This document shows positions 23,807-33,478 of a DNA stretch of 64,000 nt, piece after piece. Under the pieces are notes generated by a model that had not been told where the DNA came from, ran no database searches, and worked only from the letters and a program-made list of their open reading frames with translations. The DNA comes from Otatea glauca (taxonomy: Eukaryota; Streptophyta; Magnoliopsida; Poales; Poaceae): contig CM070730.1 in assembly GCA_036346275.1 (NCBI GenBank), positions 1,116,309 through 1,180,308 on the forward strand. The letters run 5' to 3'. The position numbers and the translations under genes are program-made. Positions within the stretch are counted from its first letter, which is position 1. Every line of letters begins with the position of its first letter.

Positions 23807-23927
23807 GTTTATGTGTGACTGTGATATCAATTTGTAATTGTGCGTACTAGCTACTGATCATGAGACTAGTACTGTATGCACATGGTACCCATTATTGGTA
23901 ATTACTATAAAAAATGAGGGCCTTACA

Positions 23928-24089
23928 CAACTCCAGCATGCCATGACTTCCTCCATGGCGGAGGCGGAATTTAGGAGCCTGGTAAGTGACAGGTATGAGC
24001 ACGGTGGTGGTAGTGGCATCTCTAAAGGGTTTATCGAAGCGTTACGGTTGAAAACCGCGAAAAACGAGCGTTTTACCGCGATTTTGTGA
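23928..24089 (+). pseudogene. BED/hAT gene fragment, continuation after solo LTR B
   Basis: Directly after the duplication the frame reads QHAMTSSMAEAEFRSLVSDR then YEHGGGSG, and ends at TGA 24087. Read across the excised LTR B, the frame is continuous with DAHEEDQL before 19808, which supports one original gene. The catalytic hAT domains are not found downstream. Confidence 0.7.
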
Positions 24090-24499
24090 ACACTGTTGGT
24101 AGTAGAGTGAGACCTCATGTCTGACAGAGTTTTAAAGCAACACAGTCCACCTGCACGCTGCCTAGCTACTTTTACAGAGGCGAACGCAAACCATGGAATG
24201 CGGACGATGTCAATGCATCCTAGAGGCAAGTTAAGACTGCGCCTTGTTTGCTAAAAATATTGACAAGGGCGTACTCCGGCACTGTTGGGAAATGGGAATT
24301 CAATCGGTACGTGGAGGACGGCCAGAGTCCGAGCATGGCCACGCCGGCCGGCCAACGGCGCAGGCCCAATTACCGAAGCCGATTGGGCACACTGCCCGCG
24401 GTGGCTGGCTGCGTCGTCTAGTCACGCACATACGATCGATACAAGTAACAAGGCTGCATGCGGCCACCCCGTCCTCGCTGTCTTAATGCCTGCCCAACC
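24090..24499. other. Unassigned moderately GC-rich DNA
   Basis: No convincing gene. It could be further relic of the hAT locus or host intergenic DNA. Confidence 0.35.
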
Positions 24500-26010
24500 A
24501 AGATTTCAAATTTCGGTTTCAAAATAAATTTCGCCCCGGGATGAATAACGAAATTTCGCCGAAATTTCGAAATTTCGGAATTATTTCGGACAAAATTTGA
24601 ATTTGAAAATTCAAATCCGGTCCAATCCGGAAAAAAAACCGAAATTCGCCGAAAAAACCCGAAATTTCGGGCGAAATATCCAAAATTTTGGGTTTTTTGC
24701 ACTGGCTGAAAAGTGGTCTAAACGTTATCGAAAAATTTTGAAATTTTGTTTGGAGGTTCCTGACACAATTCTGATGTTCTCACAAAAATTTCAGCTGATT
24801 ATCACACCTGAGGAATTTTTAAAAATTCGGAGAGTCGTACTGTCCTGATAAAACACTGACCGACAAGTTTGATCGGAATGGAAAATAGTACAAATCAAGT
24901 TATAAACTGTTGAAATTTTTTGTGCACGGTTATGATCCATAACTAATGTTCTCATAACAATTTCAGCTGATTATCACATGTGAGGAATTTTTAAAAATTC
25001 GGAGAGTGGCGCTGTCCTGATAGAACACTGACCGACAAGTTTGATCCGAATGGAAAATGATGCAAATGAAGTTAGAAACTGTTGAAATTTTTTGTGCATG
25101 GTTATGATGTATCTATAATGCTCTAATAAAATTTTCAGATGATGATCAAACTGTATGAATTTTTAAAAATTCGAACAGTACTACTGCCATGTTAAAAGGC
25201 TTACCGACAAACTTGAACAAAATGAAAAATTATGTAAACCATATTTTTTTTTGAAAATTTTAAAGAATGGTGATAAGGAAGTTCTTAATATCCCATAAAA
25301 ATTGTGATTCACGATCACACTCCAGTGAATTTATAAAATTCTTACAAGGCACAGTACCATTTATGTTCTTTTCTTTTTTATTTTTGAAATATAATATAAC
25401 AAACGAAGTTCAATGCTTACATAGATTTGATTGACCAAACAGACAAAGTTGAATTTTTTTCAAAAAAATTTATATAATGTTACTGAGTCAATTATTAATC
25501 TCTTAAAAAAAATTTAGATCATAATCACACCCAAGAAAATTTATAAAATTCTGACAATATAACTGTCCCAATTATGTTCATTCTGTTTTTGATTTTTTAA
25601 AGATAACAAATTAAGTTAAATTATTTTGAAATTTTTTATTTATGATCCTAATCTACTAAGTATAGTACCATAAAATTTTCAGATTATTATCATGCTTGTA
25701 CCATTTTATAAAAATCTGACGGTGTTTCTACCAAAATTTTAAAATGTTTAAAAAATTAGGTTTTTCAACAAATTTTCATAGGAGATGACTTTCCTAAGGG
25801 TTATTGGACCAAATTCGGTCAAATCCGGCCCTAAAACTTTCAAAACCGGCCAAAAAACATGAGATTTCGGCGAAATTTCGCCCAAAAAACGAAATTTCGG
25901 ATTTTTACTGTAGCAATTTCAAAAAAAAATTAATTTTTTTCCCCGGTACTTGAGATCTCGGGGTGGTCCGAAATTTCGGCGAAATTTCTCCGTCGGACTA
26001 ACTCGCGTCC
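24500..26010. repeat. Repeat element with CGAAATTTCG-rich ends
   Basis: Both ends are made of repeated, largely palindromic CGAAATTTCG and CCGAAATTTCGGCGAAATTT motifs (24505-24675 and 25860-25990). CCCCGGGATGAATA on the left faces CCCCGGTACTTGAGATCTC on the right. The interior is a tandem array of about 172 bp. No protein is encoded. The class (MULE-like or other non-autonomous element) is not clear and no target duplication was confirmed. Confidence 0.5.
24740..25790. repeat. Degenerate tandem array, about 172-bp units
   Basis: The block CAGCTGATTATCACA...GAATTTTTAAAAATTC recurs at 24792, 24964 and, diverged, at 25136, about 25310, 25515 and 25680. Each is followed by a CTGTCCTGATAAAACACTGA-like block in the early units. 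The first three units are spaced exactly 172 bp apart. Divergence rises from left to right. Confidence 0.7.
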
Positions 26011-26048
26011 GTAACCCAATCTGCATTTCATTTCAGTCAGTACGATAG

Positions 26049-26340
26049 CTCCGTCGGACTAACTCGCGTAAAGTCGTAATAATAAACAATTTAATATAAA
26101 TTATTTTTTAATAATAAAAAAAATGCTCGAGCTCAAGCTCGGCCCAAGTAAACTCGATTAAAGTTAATATATATATATATATTAATATTTAATAAATAAT
26201 TTGAAAATTTATCAGGCTTGTAAGCTATTCGCGCTCGGCTCGTTGAAACTTTCGAACTCAGGATCAAGCTCGAGTTCGACTAGTTTGGAACTCGAACCGA
26301 GTCTAGATTGAACCGAGCTCGAGCTTCTAGATATACCAGA
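26049..26340. repeat. CTCGAGCTC-rich segment, possible hAT-type MITE
   Basis: GCTCGAGCTCAAGCTCGGCC near 26125 faces AACCGAGCTCGAGCTTCTAG near 26325 in inverted orientation, around a (TA)n core at 26168-26182. A short direct repeat TCCGTCGGACTAACTCGCGT occurs just before it (25990 and 26049). Borders and target duplication are not defined. Confidence 0.4.
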
Positions 26341-26965
26341 ATAGGGTACTATGGAGCATGGGCAACATGTTTTCAAATGAACGAATTCAAATCATATTCA
26401 TGTATATTTTTAAAAAAAAATTAGTTTCAACCTATATACTCATCTATAACAATTCAAATGAACACATATCTTTGAAAAAATATACTCGAATTCAAAGATT
26501 TTGAACGAAATTAGATCGCATGCTTTGTTGATTTATATATAAAATTAGCACATACCTACAATCAAACTATCATCAAAAAAGAAAACTCTAGTTTGAATTT
26601 CAGTTCAAACTTTCCTGAACTAGTTAGTAAACTAGTTAAATTCAACATCCTAAAAATTTTGTATGCAATATATAGGAGAATATATCCGTTTTGGATCATG
26701 GTGCCCAAGCTATATAGTGCAAAAGTAATTATAATATGTATATATATACATATATGTGGTAGCGCTATTCTACGCGCTAGTCGTAACCCCGGAGAAGCAC
26801 GTCCAAACCATCCACGTATGTTTGCTTCGTATTTTCACTAACCAATCAGTAATCTGGCCAACTAACTAGTAAAATTGAGGGGAAATCTCCTCGAGTTAGG
26901 GCTTCAACTTTACCCTCTTAACACTCATTCTCAAGGATTTCATAATTTCTCACCCAAGTATCGCT
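26341..26965. other. AT-rich DNA, no gene seen
   Basis: Low-complexity AT-rich sequence with a GTAGCGCTATTCTACGCGCTA palindromic stretch near 26759. A related TATTCTACACGC stretch is at 28563, possibly MITE ends. No coding signal supported. Confidence 0.4.
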
Positions 26966-27430
26966 TCTAACTAGAGTATGTAGTGTTTTTTTGACGACAA
27001 CGGGTTTTTTCCCTCTAGAACAACAATAGAGGAGACTCCAGCCCGATGGTATAAATAACCTAACGAGGCACATCACAATTGGTTCTAAGAAAAGAACCAA
27101 TTGTGATATGCCACAAACAACATAATTGGTTCTCATGTTAGAACCGATTGTGATATGCATGTGCACAACACAATTGGTTCCTACCAAATAACCAATTGTG
27201 ATGTGTCATGCACATCATAATCGGTTCATAGGTGGGTACATCACAATCGGTTCTTATGTTAGAACCAATTGTCATGTGTCCAATGCTACATCACAATTGA
27301 TTCTAACTAAAGAACCGATTGTGATCATTATTAACACCCTATCCAAAATCATCTATCACAATCGATTTTTCCTAAAAGTTTAAGAATCGATCTAGATAAA
27401 ACGATAGTGTTGTGCCATTCTGTAGTAATG
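26966..27430. repeat. CACTA terminus relic with subterminal repeats
   Basis: Paired motifs ACAATTGGTTCT and AGAACC(A/G)ATTGTGAT repeat about six times between 27070 and 27325. The right border GCCATTCTGTAGTAATG at 27430 is the complement of a diverged CACTA end, CATTACTACAG. A TTTTTTTGACGACAACGGG stretch at 26988 resembles subterminal DNA of grass CACTA elements. The rest of the element and its transposase were not recognised. Confidence 0.6.
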
Positions 27431-28096
27431 TGTAAACCACCTTTGTCATGCAAAATACATGAAAATCACATGTACTAGTTTTCAAGAATTCTCGAAAATA
27501 TCATACGTAGGAGAGGTGAGCTTCTACAACTCTGTAAAATTTAAAGATCAAACCCAATAGCATTTGAAAGATATGAAGTTGACAAAGCGCTAAACAGTGC
27601 AAAATCACTATTGAGCTAAAATTGTCATTTTCACATATTTCAGCTGATAATGATTTTGAACTTAAAATTTTATAGGGCTATATAATCTCACCTCCCCTAC
27701 TTGTGATAATTTTTTTAGAATTCTTTAAAACTTGCACATGTGGTTTTCACGAACAAGAATTTAGTTCTATTTGTCGGCCCTTAGTAAAATAGTTGAAAAA
27801 TTATCAAAACATTATCACACATAGGGTATATGAGATTCTACAATTCTATAAAATTTGAAGACCAAAATCAATCTCAGCTAAAAGATATGAAAAAGACAAA
27901 TTCAGCTCAATAGTGATTTTGCACTGTTTAGCGCTTTGTCAATTTCATATCTTTCAAATGAAATTGAGTTTAGTCTTCAAATTTTACAAGGTTGTAGAAG
28001 CTAATCTCCCCTATGTATGGTAATTTTTTAAAGAATTTTTGAAAACTGGTACATATGATTTTCACGTATTTTACATGATAAGGCTGGTTTACACAT
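27428..28096. repeat. 669-bp near-complete foldback (inverted repeat)
   Basis: The left arm from ATGTGTAAACCAC (27428) pairs with the right arm ending GGTTTACACAT (28096). Long well-matched blocks include GACAAAGCGCTAAACAGTGC (27578) against its complement near 27925. The pairing continues inward to a centre near 27760 with a short loop. It could give a long hairpin RNA if transcribed. It starts exactly at the CACTA relic border. Confidence 0.8.
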
Positions 28097-28099
28097 GAT

Positions 28100-28262
28100 A
28101 TAGTAACACCTTGTGTAATAGTTAGGAATATGTTATTTTCTGGTTAGTAAAAGTCATCAAATCCTGTGTAAACTATAAAATCAGTAATATCTTGTGTAAT
28201 AGTGAGTAATATGTTATTTTCTGGATAGTAAAAGTCAATATATCCTGTATGAATTATAAAAT
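28100..28262. repeat. Two direct repeats of about 87 bp
   Basis: ACACCTTGTGTAATAGTTAG...ATGTTATTTTCTGG...GTAAAAGTCA...TCCTGTGTAAACTATAAAATC is followed by a second, slightly diverged copy. Confidence 0.6.
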
Positions 28263-28276
28263 CTATGAAAGATCGT

Positions 28277-28400
28277 ATGTACATGTTTTCAAAATTTCTC
28301 AAAAAATATCATATGTAGGGGAGGTGATATTCTACAACCCTAAAAAAATTTAAGACAAAAACCATTCTCATTTGAAAGTTATGGCTAAATCAAAGAAAGA
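28277..28400 (+). repeat. Further copy of the foldback motif
   Basis: GTTTTCAAAATTTCTC...ATCATATGTAGGGGAGGTGA...TTCTACAACCCT matches the repeated module that makes up the foldback arms. A sixth copy lies at 29222-29400. Confidence 0.6.
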
Positions 28401-28586
28401 AAGATTCATATACAAACTAAAAATAGCATTTATTAGTCATTTACTAATTGGGTTGCTACTGACTGTTTGGTTGCGTCATTTACTAGTTGGGTTGCCACTG
28501 ACTGTTCGGTAGTGTGAGTGGCTTGGTCGACCTGTGTTAAATGGCTGGGGAGTAGTATAGCCTATTCTACACGCAGCCATAGAATA

Positions 28587-28588
<2 letters not shown>

Positions 28589-28638
<50 letters not shown>
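28589..28638. repeat. (AT)n microsatellite
   Basis: About 25 uninterrupted AT units directly left of an inverted-repeat element. Confidence 0.95.
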
Positions 28639-28640
<2 letters not shown>

Positions 28641-28998
28641 AAGACTCTTTTCTACTCCTGAGAGTAGTTACTACCTATTATGTATCTCACAATGTAAGGA
28701 GTATCTTACGCAACGGAGAGTATGTATGTATAGTATACAAGTATATAAGACTAGCTAGGTGATATTTACATTTTTTCAAAGGTGGTATGTACACTTTTTT
28801 TAGACATACTCCTTTTTATTTGCATATATAAAGATATTTGTAAAATACGCTAAAAACTATGTACTCACTTGCAATTTTTTCATGTGGATCACATTGGAAT
28901 ATCTTATAATTAATATATGAGTGTACCCAAAGTAATAAAATTTTGTTTAGGTGGTATTTCAAATGTGAGAGTAACTACTTCTGGGAGTAGAATGTGTG
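28641..28998. mobile_element. MITE-like element inserted in TA-rich DNA
   Basis: TTCTACTCCTGAGAGTAGTT at 28650 faces AACTACTTCTGGGAGTAGAA at 28973, an imperfect inverted pair of about 28 bp enclosing roughly 290 bp of non-coding DNA. Both sides are TATA microsatellite, consistent with a TA-targeting element, but the exact duplication cannot be read in repeats. Confidence 0.55.
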
Positions 28999-29195
28999 TG
29001 TATATATACATACATATACATATATACATATACATATATATACACATACATACATATACATATACATATATAATATATACACATACATACATACATACAT
29101 ACATATACATATATAATATATACATACATATACATACACAAAAACATACATACATACATACATACATACATACATACATACATACATAAATATAT
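28999..29195. repeat. TATA/CATA microsatellite
   Basis: Interspersed TATACA and CATA units ending in about ten perfect CATA units. All long frames here (repeating Met-Tyr-Val-Cys or Ile-His-Thr-Tyr) are artefacts of the repeat. Confidence 0.95.
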
Positions 29196-29221
29196 GCAAA
29201 CCCCTCTTACCATGAAACCCA

Positions 29222-29400
29222 CATGTGCAAGTTTTGAAAAATTCTCAACAAATTAACATGCGTAGGGAAGGTGAGTTTCTACAATCTTGTATAATTTGAA
29301 AACCAAATTCAATCGTATTTAAAAGGTATGGAAAAAAAACAGCAAGATGAACAGTAATGAATCACTATTTAGGCTGAATTTGCAAGAGTTTATCAAGGTA
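29222..29400 (+). repeat. Sixth copy of the foldback module
   Basis: GTTTTGAAAAATTCTCAACA...CATGCGTAGGGAAGGTGAG...TTCTACAATC. Same orientation as the copy at 28277. Confidence 0.6.
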
Positions 29401-29463
29401 TATAAGAGTTTAGATGGAACCAGCCAAGAGTGATAAAATCTCTACTACAGACTATCCCGTATT

Positions 29464-29735
29464 CACTACTACAGAACTGGGCATCACAACCGGCCTATTA
29501 GAAGCGGTTTGGTGCGAACCCGTTGTGATGTTCGCACCAGAAGCGGTTCGTTGGCAACGGTCTGGAGAGGGATTTCAGAAGCGGTTGAAGACACGAACCG
29601 CTTCTGAATGTTGCGTTCTAGAAGCGGTTCTTGTCTCAAACCGCTTCTGATTTTCAGAAGCGGTTTGAGAAAAGAACCGCTTCTAGAATGCAACATTCAA
29701 AAGCGGTTCATGTCTCAAACCGCTTCTGGAAGCCC
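29464..29735. repeat. CACTA left terminal and subterminal repeats
   Basis: After the terminal CACTACTACAG, about eight AGAAGCGGTT units occur in both orientations (29497-29728), for example AAACCGCTTCTG. In CACTA elements such repeats bind the TNPA-type protein. Confidence 0.85.
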
Positions 29736-30393
29736 TCCCGCACAGCGCATTTAAACCCTTCTTCCTCCCTGAGCCAGCAGAGGTACAATCGAACAGAGAA
29801 GGCCGACCAGTATTTGTTCTTGGGAGGTCTTTGTCAAATTTTTAATTGGAGGTGATTAGCTCCAAATTAAGTGTTTCAAGGTTAGTAACATCATGTGAAC
29901 ATCCTTCTCACCTAGATATTGTTATTTTTTTCAATGGATGTGGAGAAATCTTGAACTTTTTAAGTATGATTAAAAATTTGTTTTCTATGCTTGTTTTTGT
30001 TGTTGTATGAAGATGTAGGGTGGAGATCTAGTTCAAAATATGACATTACAAGGTAAAGTTGATTGGAAGCTTTAGATCTAGGTGGTTGTTAGGTTTAGAA
30101 TCTTAAATATCACAATAAGTAGGGAGAGATCTAGGTACAATATTGCAAGGAAGTAAATATTGGTGTATGAAATAAAAGAGAAAAACATGTAGAAGGATAA
30201 AAAATAATTACAAAGGTAGGAAGGGATACAAAGTAATTAGAAAGGTAGGTCTTTAATTGGATGACGGTGTAGGTGGAGCTTTTTTTTGTTGGGTTTAAAT
30301 GTAACGAAATTTAAGTTAGGTTATAATTTTTGTAACGAAATTTGTTATAATTTTTAATGAAATTATAACTTGGTGTAGATAAATCGACAATGG
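29736..30393. other. CACTA 5' leader, non-coding
   Basis: AT-rich DNA between subterminal repeats and the TNP2 start. It probably includes the promoter and an intron of the transposase gene. No element-like insertions seen. Confidence 0.5.
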
Positions 30394-32517
30394 ATGTACA
30401 ATGCGGACCGTCGCTCGAGAGAGTTCATTGATGGCGTGCAGGCTTTTCTCGATGCGGCCGTTGCAATCTTGCCTCCAGGCAGCTTCATATGTTGTCCGTG
30501 TGTAGATTGCAAGAACGAGAAGGAGCACTCCCAGCGATGGCAAGTTATGAACCACTTGATCATGAGAGGTTTCATGTCAAACTATACCTGTTGGACCAAC
30601 CATAGCGAAGTTGAGGTGATTAGCCAGGAAGACGATGAAGAAGGCGAGGAAGAGGAAGATGGATTCAACAATATCCCGGACGGCACGCAATACTGTTCCG
30701 TGGAAGAAACACTTGGTGACTTTGGTGATGATGAGCTAGACCAGATGCTGCGTGACGGAGAGAGAGACTACACAGATGAAAGACAGTTCGAGAAGTTCCA
30801 GCGCATGTTAGAGGACCACAGAACTCGTTTGTACCCAAACTGTCCGTATAGACACAAAAAGCTGCGTACCACACTGGAACTCATGCAATGGAAGGCTACA
30901 AATGGTGTGTCAGATAAGGGATTCGATGAGTTGTTATCACTCGTAAAGAAGTTGCTTCCAGAAGATAACACTCTGCCCGAATCTACATATGAAGCCAAGC
31001 AAGTCGTCTGTCCTTTGGGATTGGAAGTACAGAAGATACACGCATGTCCTAATGATTGTATCTTGTATCGTAATGAGTATGCCGATTTGGATGTTTGTCT
31101 AGTGTGCAGAGAATCACGGTATAAGTTGAAGCGTGACGATCCGGTGAAATAGATGGGAGCGTAAGAAGAAGAGACCTCGGCTAAAGTGTTGTGGTATTTC
31201 CTGTGATCCCCGATTGAAACGTATGTTTGCTAACAAAGCGCATGCCCGGATGATGCGTTGGTACAAAGAAGAGCGTAAGGGCGGCGGATGCTTAGACACC
31301 TGCAGATGGCTCACGGTGGAGGAAAGTCGACCGACGTGCCGGACTTCGCAGATGAGGTGAGAAACACAAGGTTTGAGTTGAGTACCGATGGGATGAATCC
31401 TTTCGGAGAATTGAGCAGCAGCCATAGCACCTGGCCTGTTAAACTATGTATCTATAACATTCCTCCATGGTTGTGCATGAAGCGAAAGTACATCATGATG
31501 TCGTTGTTGATCCAAGGCCCCAAGCAACCTGAAAATGACATCGATGTCTGCCTGAAACCATTGGTTGAAGATCTTGTGACGTTGTGGGACGATGGTGCAA
31601 GGGTATGGGATGAGTACAAAAGGGAGTATTTCACCCTACGTGCATTGTTATTTGTAACAATCAACGACTGGTCTGCTCTCGGTAACCTGTCCGGCCTAAC
31701 TATCAAAGGATATAGAGCCTGCATCCAGTGCTTAGATGAAACGGACGACATGTACCTGAAAAACTCTCGGAAGGTTGTGTACATGGGTCACCGTAGGTTT
31801 CTTCTTACGAGCCACCCGTTGCGGAAGGAAGGCAGGAAATTTAACGGGCAACCAGACCTTCGTGCAAGGCCTTAGCATCGTAGTGGGCCACGTGTGTTTG
31901 CTATGGTAAAGGATCTGAAAATAGTATTTGGAAAGGGTCCTGGAAGCAAACATGTGCAGAATGAGGATGGTCATGCACCCATGTGGAAGAAGAAGTCAAT
32001 AATTTGAGACTTGCCTTATTGGGAAGTCATGGAGGTTCGTCACTCACTTGACTTCATGCACATCACGAAGAATGTCTGCTTGAACCTGCTAGGTCCCTCT
32101 ATTTAAGTGCCAATGGGTCAAACTGACTTCAAGCGGCGTGAAGGTCGACAAATACGGTATGACAATCGTGGACCTCACGCAAGTCGGCTATAGGCGCGAA
32201 CCGTTCGTCCTCGCGAACGATGTGAGACAGGTCTTCTACGTAATGGACATGTCAAGCAAACCTAAGAAGCGGAAGGACAAGCAGAAAGATTGTAGTACTA
32301 AGCCAAAGCGACACGTGGTTCTCCAAGGCAAACGAAGGATTGTTGGAGTTGAGGACGTCACAGACGAGGAAGAGTATAGTCAGTTCGACAAGATCCCTCC
32401 TTTCGCTGTGGATGTCGACATAAGCCTCCTCAATGACACAAACGTGGATACTCCTTTCATACGTCGCGATCATAATAAACGAACACTTGTAAAGACAAAG
32501 TACGTTACTACTTAAGA
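30394..32517 (+). pseudogene. TNP2-type CACTA transposase with internal deletion
   Basis: The first frame (30394-31152) starts MYNADRRSREFIDGVQAFLD and holds the N-terminal transposase-associated domain (CPCVDCKNEK, MNHLIMRGF). The usual few upstream residues lack an ATG. After a frameshift near 31150, the next frame (31288-31875) gives STDGMNPFGELSSSHSTWPV, LCIYNIPPWLCMKRKYIMM and KVVYMGHRRFLLTSHPLRK, the conserved TNP2 core start. At about 32105 the protein jumps from LDFMHITKNVCLNLLG straight to the family C-terminus GVKVDKYGMTIVDLTQVGY, FYVMDMSSKPKKRK and QFDKIPPFAVDVD, ending at TAA 32515. Several hundred residues usually found between are missing, so the enzyme would be dead. Confidence 0.9.
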
Positions 32518-32556
32518 TGTACCCCTACTGTATGAAGTGTTTATTTGGAATGAATG

Positions 32557-33410
32557 TGACGAATACTCATACCAGGGGTACCCCAACGGCCCAGGATAAC
32601 AAGCAGGCTGCCTCAAACCCATTACCGACCAAAGGACCCGTGGGACCACAAAGGACGCCCCTCCCCGACCGATCAGGACGAGCGTCCCCGACCAAGTAAG
32701 GCTCCCGACCCACGAGGCGGGTCGGGATCCCCCGACTCCGACCAAATTAAGGCAACCTCCGCCAAGGGCCACGTGTCAAAGCCTCCACGATCACGGCGCG
32801 TGCCCGCGGACGGGACAATCGGCGGATGTGACGGAGCGGTGGCTCTTTCCCAAGATAGCATAATGGTCTTTGAAGTCAAGCTTCCGATCCATCAACGACC
32901 ACGCATAACACGAAGGCACGCTCCCTCCGGAGGCAGAACCAACGTTATACACTACAACGTCAACATTCGTTAGGCTCACAGAAGGCAGGTGCGCCATTTC
33001 CCGACGAAGCGGCTAACTGCCCTGCCCGACAGGACTACCAACCCGGCGTGGGCGAGGCATGCAGTGACCAGTCGCCAGAATGAAGGACCGAAGCTCTTAG
33101 CATAGGTCACCTCCCCTTTTTCAAGTGTAACCTGCCCTTTCCTACTATATAAAGGTAAAGGTGAGCCCCGACGGGGGGAACGAACACACACGGGCACGCA
33201 GACGAGAAGAAGAGGAAGGGCGAGTTCTTTCTTGTAAGCGCGCAAAGACAATTCGCGCTTGAAGCAATACAATACCACCACACAAGCCGGGTAGGGACAT
33301 TCGCCCGAACCAAGATACACCTTGGACTCTCGAGTCTAACCATTCGAGGGCGAGAACGCGTGGCCCCTTAAGACTTACAAATTTACTTGCCGGTGCTCGA
33401 AACGCCGACA
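32557..33410 (+). repeat. 5' LTR of Gyp-2
   Basis: 854 bp, TGACGAATACTCATACC...CGAAACGCCGACA. TATATAAA at 33146. Confidence 0.92.
33146..33153 (+). promoter_or_regulatory. TATA box of Gyp-2 5' LTR
   Basis: TATATAAA in CCTACTATATAAAGGTAAAG. Conserved at 43460 in the 3' LTR and at 6128 in the related fragment. Confidence 0.65.
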
Positions 33411-33412
33411 GT

Positions 33413-33430
33413 TGGCGCACCAGGTAGGAG
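33413..33430 (+). promoter_or_regulatory. Putative primer-binding site of Gyp-2
   Basis: TGGCGCACCAGGTAGGAG begins two bases after the LTR end. Grass gypsy elements commonly have TGGCGC(G/C)CCAGGTAGG here. The tRNA was not determined. Confidence 0.6.
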
Positions 33431-33478
33431 CTTCGCGCGTCTTCATCGACATCTCCGGATTCCCATTTCATCTCCCTG

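Larger units (their letters stand above)
19809..23927 (+). repeat. Solo LTR B of the large-LTR family
   Basis: From TGTAACAGCATAAAATT to GAGGGCCTTACA, 4119 bp, with an exact duplication CAACT (19804-19808, 23928-23932). It has a TATATAAG box at 20811 followed by a GC-rich leader with a CACGGTGAGAACC possible splice donor near 21070, and AATAAA at 23801. It is the inverse orientation of LTR A, and together they form two long inverted arms. Confidence 0.9.

Noticed and set aside
28910..29222. Long open frames rich in Met-Tyr-Val-Cys or Ile-His-Thr-Tyr
   Set aside because: They are translations of the CATA/TATA microsatellite.
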